NCBI GenBank assembly: GCA_003193815.1
Contig: PSPB01000034.1
Location: 1-6,427, forward strand
Reading direction: 5' to 3'
Origin: Methanobacteriota archaeon
Lineage (GTDB): Archaea > Thermoplasmatota > Poseidoniia > MGIII > CG-Epi1
DNA length: 6,427 nucleotides
Shown: positions 1 through 5,836 of the stretch, one piece after another
Layout of the letters: each line of letters begins with the position of its first letter
Numbering within the stretch: the first letter of the stretch is position 1
Program-made: the position numbers and the translations under genes
The notes under the pieces: model-generated
Database searches by the model: none
What the model was told of the DNA's origin: nothing
What the model saw: only the letters and a program-made list of their open reading frames with translations

Positions 1-535
1 GCACCAGTTGCATCAGCAGGTCGTCATCGAGCCATTTCACCGACGGCAGTTCAACCGCGACCATCACCACCGCGGCGACCAGCGCGTAGCCTAGCGCGGC
101 GCTGGAAAGCTCACCTGCCATTCCGAAGATAGCTATATAAATCAGGAAAGCCGCCACGACCCCCCCACCGAGTGCCTGGCGGCGCGGCAGCCGCGGCTTC
201 AGCTCACCCAGCAGCGGGTCGGTATAGGCGGCGGCAATGATGGTCGCCATCACCACAGTCTGACCCACGCCGAGGTATTCATGCGCCGCCAGCAGCACGG
301 TCGTGCCGGTGGTAAACCAGAGGAAGCCGGCGATGCGGTGTTGCTCGTATTCGCGCATGCCGGGCATCTCACGCGCAGAGCGTAGCCGCACCGCTTCGAC
401 CGTGACCGTCGCGAGCCAGAAGCTGGCCGCGAAGGCGAAGCGCGGCACACCCCAGAGGGTTGGGGGCAGCAGGAAATAGACCACATAACAGGCGACGACG
501 GTGTGGTTGAAGCGGCGGAAAAGATGCGGGTTCAT
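1..535 (-). CDS. Polytopic membrane protein, distant dolichol/phytol-kinase-like, 3' end missing
   Basis: The reading frame starts at the ATG at 535-533 and stays open to the left edge, giving 178 residues without a stop. The ATG overlaps the stop of the upstream hydrolase gene by one base (TGATG), which suggests coupled translation. Hydrophobic segments lie near residues 12-28, 33-49, 69-84, 92-104, 124-141 and 146-163. Three places resemble the CTP-dependent polyprenol/phytol kinase family (dolichol kinase SEC59, DGK1, VTE5): a basic-His N-terminus (RRFNH, 7-11), a loop with Asp and Gly-Glu after a membrane segment (YTDPLLGEL, 104-112), and a late acidic motif (VELP then DDDL, 161-173) where the family has an E...DN motif. 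If correct, it would phosphorylate an isoprenoid alcohol in the membrane, for lipid or glycan carrier synthesis. The match is by eye and loose; the Lys-Thr/Ser-Glu-Gly motif of the family is not evident. It could be another integral membrane enzyme. Confidence in a real membrane-protein gene is high, in the kinase assignment modest. Confidence 0.6.
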   Translation of the reverse strand, partial: MNPHLFRRFNHTVVACYVVYFLLPPTLWGVPRFAFAASFWLATVTVEAVRLRSAREMPGMREYEQHRIAGFLWFTTGTTVLLAAHEYLGVGQTVVMATIIAAAYTDPLLGELKPRLPRRQALGGGVVAAFLIYIAIFGMAGELSSAALGYALVAAVVMVAVELPSVKWLDDDLLMQLV

Positions 536-1167
536 CAGCTGAGGAATCTCCACACTTCAGGCTGCGTCGGCAGGTCTTCCTGTTCCAGTTCCATCTCGCT
601 GCCGAGGTCGACGACCGGCCATGGACTGGCGTCGAGGAACGGCTGCAGCTCATCAATGGCGAGCGTCAGGCTGCCGTAGCGGTAGTGCATTGGCACCACC
701 ACGCGCGGCGCGACCGCCTGCGCGACGCGCCATGCCATCGCGGAGTCGATGGTGAAGACCCCGCCCACCGGCAGGAACAGCAGGTCGCAGCCCCGCATGG
801 CGTCCAGCTGCTCCGCGGGAAAATGCCCTAAATCAGCGGCGTGCAGGAAGTCGATGCCTCCCATCGCGAAGCGGAACATGACCACGCTGCCGCGCTTTGC
901 GCCCTGCTCCTCGTCGTGGAACGCCGGGATGCCCCGGATTTTGCACTCCTGGAACTGGTGCCGCCCGGCGGTGTCGATGACCCGCGTCCGCAGCCCGCGC
1001 ACGTTCCGCGACTGGTTGTGGTCGAAATGGTCGTGGCTCACCAGCACGAGGTCGGCGCTGGCAGAGGGGGGCGAAAGCCCGAGGGAGCGGCCGTCGTGCG
1101 GGTCGACTACCAGCGTGAAGTCGGACTGCAGCTCAAAGCAGGCGTGGCCGTGCCAGCGGAGAATCAT
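535..1167 (-). CDS. UlaG-like metallo-beta-lactamase-fold metal-dependent hydrolase
   Basis: This is a 210-residue protein of the MBL superfamily, close to the UlaG-like zinc-dependent hydrolase group (COG2220 type). The full metal-ligand set is visible: H45-x-H47-x-D49-H50 (SHDHFDHN), H84 (FHDEEQG followed by KRG), D112 (ADLGH) and H161 (VPMHY). The N-terminal WHGHACFEL (5-13) and the LPVGG...TID segment (132-141) are also typical of the group. The length is normal for a stand-alone single-domain member, and it has no signal peptide, so it should be cytosolic with a dinuclear metal site. The substrate cannot be predicted; related proteins act on phosphoesters, lactones or other small metabolites, and many are uncharacterised. 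It lies 31 bp behind tfb and overlaps the next membrane gene by one base, so it is probably partly co-transcribed. No Shine-Dalgarno precedes the ATG, but a TATA-like box 25 nt upstream could give a leaderless transcript. Confidence 0.93.
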   Translation of the reverse strand: MILRWHGHACFELQSDFTLVVDPHDGRSLGLSPPSASADLVLVSHDHFDHNQSRNVRGLRTRVIDTAGRHQFQECKIRGIPAFHDEEQGAKRGSVVMFRFAMGGIDFLHAADLGHFPAEQLDAMRGCDLLFLPVGGVFTIDSAMAWRVAQAVAPRVVVPMHYRYGSLTLAIDELQPFLDASPWPVVDLGSEMELEQEDLPTQPEVWRFLS

Positions 1168-1188
1168 CGGCCGCCGAGGCGGGACGCG

Positions 1189-1196
1189 GTTAAAAG
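1189..1196 (-). promoter_or_regulatory. Possible internal TATA box for the MBL hydrolase gene
   Basis: On the minus strand the 31-bp gap between tfb and the hydrolase gene contains CTTTTAAC, centred about 25 nt before the hydrolase ATG. That distance would put the transcription start on or next to the ATG, a leaderless arrangement. There is no Shine-Dalgarno in the gap, which fits leaderless initiation. The box is only six A/T pairs in a G+C-rich gap, so it could be chance. Confidence 0.4.
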
Positions 1197-1198
1197 CG

Positions 1199-2140
1199 TC
1201 AGATGTGGATGTCGATGCTCAGGAACTGCGCCATTTCCTTGTAACGGCTGCGAATCGTGACTTCCGTCAGGTCCGCGGCGCGCGCGACGTCCTTTTGCTT
1301 ACGGCGCTCGTTGTTGATAATCGAGGCGATATAGACCGACGCGGCTGCGAGCGAAATCGGCACCGAATTGGTGAGCGGCACGTCCTGTGCGGCGCGCAGC
1401 AGATCGCGGGCAGTCCCCTCGACTTTCGGCGTCAGGTCCAGCTTGGAGCAGATGCGCGGCAGGTAGTCCTCCGGCAACGGAGGCATCGAGTGCATCTTCA
1501 GCGCCTTAACCATCACCTGATAGGTGCGCGAAATTTCCTTGCGCGAGTAGCGGCTGTGCCGGCTGATTTCGGTCAGCGTGCGCGGCACCCCCTCCTGCCG
1601 GCAGGCGGCGTAAAGTGCGGCGCAGGCGACCATCTCGATTGCCCGGCCCGAGAGCGACTGCTCCTGGATGGCGCGGCGATAGATGAACGCCGCCGTTTCC
1701 TGGATACGGCGCGGGAGCTTCAGGTTCGTAGCGACCGCCTGCATCTCGCGCATTGCGACCGCCATGTTGCGCTCCGCAGACTTGGAGGCGCGGGCGCGCC
1801 GCTGCCACTTGCGCATGCGGAAGAGCATTGACTGGTTGCGGTTGGAAATCGAGCGACCGTAATAGTCGCGGTTGGTGGGCGAAATCTCGGTCGAGAGCCC
1901 CTTGTCGGGCAGCGTTGTCGACATCGGCGGACCGGCCCTCGCAAGGGCGTTCTCCTGCTGCATATCGAATGCGCGCCATTCCGGGCCGGGGTCAACGATG
2001 TTTTCCTCAAGCACCAGGCCGCAATCGGCGCAGACCACTTCGGCGTGATCATAATCGCGCTTCAGGTGGGAGCTGCTGCACTCCGGGCAGGTCAGAATTT
2101 CGTCTACTTTCTCGCCTTTCTTTTTTGATTTTGTCGCCAT
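1199..2140 (-). CDS. tfb: Transcription initiation factor B (TFB, archaeal TFIIB homologue)
   Basis: This is a complete 313-residue TFB, the usual archaeal length. It binds TBP-TATA DNA and the BRE and recruits RNA polymerase to promoters. An N-terminal zinc ribbon has four cysteines, C18/C21 (CPEC) and C37/C40 (CADC), and runs into the signature GLVLEENIVDPGPEWRAF (41-58). The B-reader and linker region follow: DKGLSTEI, then NRDYYGRSIS, then RKWQRRAR at about 109-116. Two cyclin-fold repeats follow, at about 117-205 (ETAAFIYRRA, ACAALYAACR, PRTLTEI, SRKEISRTY) and 210-313 (AAASVYIASI, QKDVARAADLTEVTIRSRYKE). The last segment is the BRE-contacting helix-turn-helix. The first 15 residues are lysine-rich and variable. 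The ATG at 2140 is fixed by a strong Shine-Dalgarno four bases upstream. It is the first gene of a leftward cluster and is divergent from a secreted-protein gene. Whether this is the only TFB of the organism cannot be told from the window. Confidence 0.98.
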   Translation of the reverse strand: MATKSKKKGEKVDEILTCPECSSSHLKRDYDHAEVVCADCGLVLEENIVDPGPEWRAFDMQQENALARAGPPMSTTLPDKGLSTEISPTNRDYYGRSISNRNQSMLFRMRKWQRRARASKSAERNMAVAMREMQAVATNLKLPRRIQETAAFIYRRAIQEQSLSGRAIEMVACAALYAACRQEGVPRTLTEISRHSRYSRKEISRTYQVMVKALKMHSMPPLPEDYLPRICSKLDLTPKVEGTARDLLRAAQDVPLTNSVPISLAAASVYIASIINNERRKQKDVARAADLTEVTIRSRYKEMAQFLSIDIHI

Positions 2141-2144
2141 TCAG

Positions 2145-2152
2145 TCACCTCC
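2145..2152 (-). promoter_or_regulatory. Shine-Dalgarno of tfb
   Basis: The minus strand reads GGAGGTGA, ending four bases before the tfb ATG. This is a near-perfect anti-16S complement at good spacing and decides the start codon. It is the only strong Shine-Dalgarno seen in front of a gene in this window. Confidence 0.85.
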
Positions 2153-2187
2153 AGAACCCATATTCGGGGCCGGGCGGACATGGATGA

Positions 2188-2196
2188 GTATAAAAG
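2188..2196 (-). promoter_or_regulatory. TATA box for tfb
   Basis: The minus strand reads CTTTTATAC here, close to the archaeal TATA consensus, with the purine-rich AAAGG just upstream as a possible BRE. A start about 25 nt downstream, near 2167, would give a leader of about 27 nt that includes the Shine-Dalgarno. So tfb appears to have a leadered transcript, unlike several other genes here. Confidence 0.65.
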
Positions 2197-2265
2197 CCTT
2201 TGGGCAAAATAGAATTCGGCAATAAGCGTATTTTATGAAGAGATTGTTCCATTTACAGAGTTAAT

Positions 2266-2273
2266 TGTATATA
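2266..2273 (+). promoter_or_regulatory. TATA box for the PGF-CTERM secreted-protein gene
   Basis: TGTATATA lies in an A+T-rich stretch, with TATATA at 2268-2273 centred 25-26 nt before the ATG at 2296. This spacing predicts transcription starting at or within a base or two of the start codon, so the mRNA would be leaderless. A weak GGAG at 2283-2286 would then lie outside the transcript. A second TTTTAT at 2231-2236 is a less well placed alternative. Confidence 0.6.
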
Positions 2274-2295
2274 GTAGCCTCCGGAGTCGGCCGTC

Positions 2296-3924
2296 ATGCG
2301 CCGAATACTATTGGCATTGCTGGTAGCTGCGCAGTTCGTTGCTGCACCTGCCATGGCACCTACCGCTTGGCAAGTGGGCGACAGCTGGGCAGTGGGCAAC
2401 GAAATCGACTTCAGCTGGATCTTTGACGAGTTGACCTCAGAGTTGCGGACTCCGCTCGATGACAGTGTGGGTGACAGTACTTTTCCAGTGAAGAGTTACG
2501 ACATCAACAATGAGGGGAGCCTGGGACTCTACCACAAGGGTGAGGTAGTTGATGACCTTGACTTCATGTACCACATTAAGTCCGAGACTGGATTCTACAC
2601 GCACATAGCGACTGACTGGCAGGCGACGGTTGAGCTCCCTGTTGCTGGTTACTATGAAGATGTTGAAGAACGCTGTGACGATGAGGGTTGCAAAACTCTC
2701 CTGGCAGATGGGACTGAGATGCCAGTTGCTGTACAGCAGGTCGGTTTCACTGCCGGGTTCGACCAGGTCGAACGTGTTGCCGTAGAGAGTTGGTGGACGC
2801 AGGATGAAATTGACCTTACCAAGATTGACATTACGCTCAGTCAGGGAACAGTGTTTGATTTTTCTGTCCTGAACGCCCCCAACTTTACCGATGAATGGAG
2901 TGGATCTGATGGGGAGAGCGATACTGAATACTATGATTGGAAGGAAGTACGCTACGACTCCATTTCCTGGGGTGGCAGTACCGAGGTCAGTTTCCACCTC
3001 CTGCTGGAGTTTGACGAGCCAATGAACGTGCTGGACCTGCCTATTGAGGAGGGCGAAATCTGGGGCGGTTCCACGCTTGTCACCATCAGTGGTGACCTCG
3101 GTGGGACGATTGACCTGGACAAGCCTGTTTCCTCCGCTTGCCCTGAGGATGATTGTGACCAGATACCAGAACTGCAGGAATTATACAAAAACTTGACAGA
3201 GAATTTTGCAGAAATGGATGTTGACCGCAGTTTCCAGAGCTGGGGGGACCTATTCCCGTTACACATACCTTCCAACTGGATGCAGGAGCTACTGGATGCC
3301 GCCCTTGATCAAATGGAAGAAGAGGAACGTGATGCCTACGACGATTCTGGAGCGAATCTGCGCATCGAGGGCAACCGGTTCCATTTTGGCCCGGTCGAGA
3401 TTCCAGAACCCATCCACTACAATTTCACCACTGGCGGGCGGCTGAATGTGCCTCTTGCTGATGGCTCAACCGTTGAGGCGTTTGAGGTACTGCCATACGT
3501 GAGCGAGGAGGAACGTGACGATGATTCCGGCAACGAGGACCCTATGGACCCCGATCCTGGCCGCGAAGGTGAAGAGGATGAAGAGAACGAAGAGAATGAG
3601 GGGGAGAGGGAAGACGAAATGGATGAGGGACTTCCTGTCGAGGCTCATTCATATATTGCATCTGACACGGGACGTATCGTATACATGCACATGGACATGC
3701 CCGTTCCAGGCGATGAGTCAGGAGAACGGACGATATCCCTCGAGGCTGAAGAGGTAACCTTTGCGGAAGCAGATACCGCTATTGACCAGAAAGCGGATCC
3801 AAGCAACCCGCAGCGTAACGGCCCCGCTCCTGAAGTGGTCGACGAGCCTGGATTTCCGCTCCCCGGCGTGGGCGTGTTAGCGGCACTGCCGCTCGCTCTC
3901 GCTGCGCGCCGGCGTTTCAGATAG
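2296..3924 (+). CDS. Secreted PGF-CTERM-like surface protein of unknown function
   Basis: This is a 542-residue exported protein whose fold I do not recognise. Residues 1-21 form a Sec signal peptide: RR, then a hydrophobic core, then AMA before P22. The body (about 22-400) is rich in Asp, Glu, Trp and alternating beta-type sequence, beginning AWQVGDSWAVG (24-34). It has N-glycosylation sequons at N196, N299 and N376. Its only four cysteines form two matching acidic CX4C motifs, C127-C132 (CDDEGC) and C282-C287 (CPEDDC). Residues 404-444 are an extremely acidic, low-complexity linker. The C-terminus has P518-G519-F520, a short hydrophobic segment (about 524-537) and RRRFR at the end. That is the tripartite layout of PGF-CTERM signals, which archaeosortase A processes and replaces with a lipid anchor. 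I infer a cell-surface protein. The start is supported by the signal peptide and the TATA spacing. G+C is lower than in neighbours (29 of 60 in bases 2461-2520, against 43 of 60 in 1561-1620). Its 3' end overlaps the convergent acetyltransferase gene by 8 bp. Confidence 0.93.
   Translation: MRRILLALLVAAQFVAAPAMAPTAWQVGDSWAVGNEIDFSWIFDELTSELRTPLDDSVGDSTFPVKSYDINNEGSLGLYHKGEVVDDLDFMYHIKSETGFYTHIATDWQATVELPVAGYYEDVEERCDDEGCKTLLADGTEMPVAVQQVGFTAGFDQVERVAVESWWTQDEIDLTKIDITLSQGTVFDFSVLNAPNFTDEWSGSDGESDTEYYDWKEVRYDSISWGGSTEVSFHLLLEFDEPMNVLDLPIEEGEIWGGSTLVTISGDLGGTIDLDKPVSSACPEDDCDQIPELQELYKNLTENFAEMDVDRSFQSWGDLFPLHIPSNWMQELLDAALDQMEEEERDAYDDSGANLRIEGNRFHFGPVEIPEPIHYNFTTGGRLNVPLADGSTVEAFEVLPYVSEEERDDDSGNEDPMDPDPGREGEEDEENEENEGEREDEMDEGLPVEAHSYIASDTGRIVYMHMDMPVPGDESGERTISLEAEEVTFAEADTAIDQKADPSNPQRNGPAPEVVDEPGFPLPGVGVLAALPLALAARRRFR
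3565..3630 (+). other. Purine-rich low-complexity tract coding the acidic linker
   Basis: Within the secreted-protein gene, 59 of 66 bases on the plus strand are A or G, made of imperfect GAA/GAG/GAT/AAC units. It encodes the Glu/Asp/Asn-rich linker (residues 424-445). The mix of GAA and GAG codons argues against a young pure repeat, but the tract could vary in length between strains. Confidence 0.7.
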
Positions 3925-4348
3925 GCCGTTCCATCACGACGGCGTCGCCGCCGTCCTGGTAATAGCAGGGCAGCAGATCGACGCTGCTGAAGCCTAGATG
4001 GCGGTAGAAATCGACAGCCTCTGAATCGACGCGCGCTTCAAGGGTGACGCGGAGGCAGCCGCGCTTGTGCCCGGCCGCCACCAGCATCTCGAGCAGTTTG
4101 CGCCCGTGCCCGTGCCCCTGCATTCCCGGTGCCAGCACTAGCACCAGCACGCGCAGTTTGTCGCCTGGCAGCAGCGCCCCGCACCCGACGCCGACCATCT
4201 TCCCGCCGCGCCACGCGATGGCGAAGCCGTCCGGCCATTGCGACTGGATTTTCAGGAACACCTGCTGGTTGTAGTTCTCGTCCAGGTTGGCTTCAAGGAA
4301 CTGCATCAGCTCCTCGAGCTCCTCCGGCTGGAACAGGAGGTATTTCAT
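3917..4348 (-). CDS. GNAT-family N-acetyltransferase, RimI-like
   Basis: This is a 143-residue single-domain GNAT acetyltransferase that uses acetyl-CoA. The acetyl-CoA-binding motif A is clear: V71-L72-A73-P74, then Q77-G78-x-G80-x-G82-R83 (QGHGHGRKLL) at the start of the helix. The following strand is LRVTLEAR (99-106). The C-terminal half has AVDFYRHLGF (111-120) and then YYQDGGDAVVM (129-139), which resembles RimI/Ard1-type protein N-terminal acetyltransferases (YY-x-D-G-x-D-A-x-x-M). The likely role is therefore acetylation of a protein alpha-amino group, though small-molecule GNATs share this fold. It has no signal or membrane segment and so is cytosolic. The start codon overlaps the stop of the upstream transglutaminase-like gene (ATGA), indicating translational coupling and an operon with that gene and secG. 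Its 3' end overlaps the convergent secreted-protein gene by 8 bp. Confidence 0.92.
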   Translation of the reverse strand: MKYLLFQPEELEELMQFLEANLDENYNQQVFLKIQSQWPDGFAIAWRGGKMVGVGCGALLPGDKLRVLVLVLAPGMQGHGHGRKLLEMLVAAGHKRGCLRVTLEARVDSEAVDFYRHLGFSSVDLLPCYYQDGGDAVVMERPI

Positions 4349-5520
4349 GCCTCGATGCGCAGCTTGCCCTGCTCGCTGTAGCTCGCGACGGAGATGTCCT
4401 GTGTGAAGCTAGCGCGGCCGCTGCCCTGGCTCGAGAAGAGGAAGTAGAATGCCTTCAGGTCCTCGGGGTCCCCGTTGTCGACATACTCCGAGAGGCGGTA
4501 GGGTGGCATCCAGAGGTAGTAGCCGTTGGCGAGGTCGACCGTCACAACCGTGTAGTTCCCCCCGCTGAGCGGTACAAGTGCGTTGACCCAGGCGTGGCCG
4601 CCCCAGTCCTGTAGCCCGTCGGAAGAGCGCGGAATCATCCCCAGCTCCATCCAGGCCGGGATTCCGGCCGCGCGCGCGATTGAGACGTAGAGCAGTCCGA
4701 GGTCGTCGCAGTCGCCGTAGCCGTAGCTGAGCGTCTGGTCGCAGCTCTTGGGCGTCGTCCCGAGGACGTAGGTAAAGTTGCCCATGATGTAGTCGAAGAT
4801 ATTGCGCAGGATACGCAGCACGTTGCCGCCGGTGCCGTTGGCGAACTGCGTCGCCAGCTCCTGCACCTGCGTGTTGGAAGGCTCGACCTTCCACTCATCC
4901 TGCAGGAAATCGTCATACGCGGCAGGATACTGGTCGATAGTCCCGGCTCCCTCCGCCTTCAGGTCCGAGATGATGGTCGAGACGGTGACGTTGTAGCTGA
5001 CCGAAATTTCGGCTCGCTCATCGCCCTCGATATGCCCTTCCCAGAGCATCTTGCCGGCGTGCGTGTCGTCCCACGCTGGTGTCGCGTCGAGCGTGTGTAT
5101 TTCCTGCCAGCTATTGCCGGTGCCTTGCGGACCGCTGGGACGATGGCCCGGTTCACTCAGCGCCAGCCGCCAGTCAGCCGACGGGCCCGACGTCAGGAAT
5201 ATCGTAAAATTTCGCATCAGCGTCATACTGACGGTTTCGGGCACTTCATAGTAGCTACTGTTCAGTTCCCCCCACAGGTCGTCAAGCCCGCGCAGGAAGG
5301 GCTGCGCCTGCGGTAGTGTCAGCAGTCCCGCCACCAGCAGCAGCGCCAGCAACGGCTTCAGCCAGCCGCGCCACCGGCGGTATGGCGTGGCCTGGCGGGG
5401 CTGCACCGGCTCTGGTGCCGCGACCGCAGCCGGTGGGCGGCCCGGTACCGCGACGCCACAGTTGGGACAGTTCGAACCGAGCGCTTCCAGCACGAAGCCG
5501 CAGTAGCTGCACTGCTCCAT
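4345..5520 (-). CDS. Membrane-anchored transglutaminase-like protein with N-terminal zinc ribbon
   Basis: This is a 391-residue protein in three parts. Residues 4-21 form a small zinc ribbon, C4-x2-C7 and C18-x2-C21 (CSYCG, CPNCG). A Pro/Ala/Arg linker with a basic patch (R48, R49, R51, K55) precedes one membrane segment at 56-69 (PLLALLLVAGLLTL), predicting the ribbon in the cytosol and the rest outside. The ectodomain carries a transglutaminase/cysteine-protease-like core at about 235-340. The probable triad is C271 (YGDCDDLGLLYVSIARAAGIPA), H309 (GGHAWV) and D329 (VDLANGYY). Six N-glycosylation sequons (N87, N104, N177, N228, N248, N322) all lie in the ectodomain, which supports that topology. 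Members of this superfamily cleave or cross-link peptide and amide bonds; the actual reaction is unknown. It follows secG by 23 bp and overlaps the acetyltransferase by 4 bp, so all three are probably one transcription unit. A weak CTAATAG about 25 nt before the ATG might add an internal promoter. Confidence 0.93.
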   Translation of the reverse strand: MEQCSYCGFVLEALGSNCPNCGVAVPGRPPAAVAAPEPVQPRQATPYRRWRGWLKPLLALLLVAGLLTLPQAQPFLRGLDDLWGELNSSYYEVPETVSMTLMRNFTIFLTSGPSADWRLALSEPGHRPSGPQGTGNSWQEIHTLDATPAWDDTHAGKMLWEGHIEGDERAEISVSYNVTVSTIISDLKAEGAGTIDQYPAAYDDFLQDEWKVEPSNTQVQELATQFANGTGGNVLRILRNIFDYIMGNFTYVLGTTPKSCDQTLSYGYGDCDDLGLLYVSIARAAGIPAWMELGMIPRSSDGLQDWGGHAWVNALVPLSGGNYTVVTVDLANGYYLWMPPYRLSEYVDNGDPEDLKAFYFLFSSQGSGRASFTQDISVASYSEQGKLRIEA

Positions 5521-5543
5521 TGTGGCCGAATCTGCCGCAGCTA

Positions 5544-5789
5544 TTAGAGGGTGCGCGAGCGCGAAATCCGGAACTCGTTGAAGACGATGCCGGAGAGGCC
5601 GACAGCCAGAACATAGGCTCCGGTCTGGAGCCCGAATGCCGTCGAAACCTCGACCACGGCGATAGCGAGAATACCTCCCAGCAGGACTCCCATGTGGGAT
5701 ATCTGCAGCGCATTGCTGTCCTCGGCGTCAAAATAGCGGATGAGGCCCGCGGCCGACTGGAAGCCCTGCGTCTTCTTCTCCTTCGCCAT
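5544..5789 (-). CDS. secG: Sec-beta (Sec61-beta/SecG-type) subunit of the archaeal Sec translocon
   Basis: This is an 81-residue small membrane protein. The N-terminal cytosolic part matches archaeal Sec-beta well: a basic start (AKEKK), then GFQSAAGLIRYFDAEDSNALQIS (9-31), the conserved GLxRYFDxED...xIS region just before the membrane segment. It would be the non-essential third subunit of SecYE-beta, helping protein export and insertion. The first hydrophobic segment is about 33-54. A second, about 56-70 (ending LSGIVF), is followed by a basic tail (R74, R77, R79). Archaeal Sec-beta is usually about 50-60 residues with a single C-terminal membrane segment, so this one has an extension that may form a membrane hairpin. 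The start is set by the Sec-beta N-terminus and by a TATA box about 24 nt upstream; no good Shine-Dalgarno is seen. It is first in a unit with the transglutaminase-like and acetyltransferase genes and is divergent from a small cysteine-motif gene. Confidence 0.9.
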   Translation of the reverse strand: MAKEKKTQGFQSAAGLIRYFDAEDSNALQISHMGVLLGGILAIAVVEVSTAFGLQTGAYVLAVGLSGIVFNEFRISRSRTL

Positions 5790-5808
5790 ATGCGCGCGAC
5801 CTGCCTCG

Positions 5809-5817
5809 TTTATTTAA
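5809..5817 (-). promoter_or_regulatory. TATA box for secG
   Basis: The minus strand reads TTAAATAAA, centred about 24 nt before the secG ATG at 5789, so a leaderless or nearly leaderless transcript is expected. It abuts the inverted repeat at 5816-5831, which would cover its BRE position. Confidence 0.6.
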
Positions 5818-5831
5818 GGTTTGAGAACCTT
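5816..5831. repeat. Perfect inverted repeat between divergent TATA boxes (possible operator)
   Basis: AAGGTT-TGAG-AACCTT has 6-bp perfect arms around a 4-base centre. It sits exactly between the leftward secG TATA box and the rightward TATA box of the small cysteine-motif gene, touching both. A dimeric regulator bound here could block both promoters, or the symmetry could simply reflect two mirrored BRE-TATA elements. Confidence 0.5.
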
Positions 5832-5836
5832 TTAAT
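5830..5836 (+). promoter_or_regulatory. TATA box for the two-gene small cysteine-motif unit
   Basis: TTTTAAT is centred 25 nt before the ATG at 5858, the leaderless spacing seen for other genes here. No Shine-Dalgarno is present between it and the start codon. Confidence 0.5.

Noticed and set aside
133..142. Strong TATA-like sequence (minus strand ATTTATATAG) inside the leftmost gene
   Set aside because: It codes for membrane residues Ile-Tyr-Ile in frame. The only nearby ATG is in the same frame, about 15 nt away, so it does not fit a promoter for a new start.
749..1831. 360-codon open frame on the plus strand
   Set aside because: It lies opposite the MBL hydrolase and tfb, both with full family motifs; its translation is rich in Arg/Ala/Cys with no domain and arises from G+C-rich third positions.
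2437..2997. 186-codon open frame on the minus strand inside the secreted-protein gene
   Set aside because: The plus frame has signal peptide, sequons and sorting signal across its whole length; the minus frame has no motif, Shine-Dalgarno or promoter that I can see.
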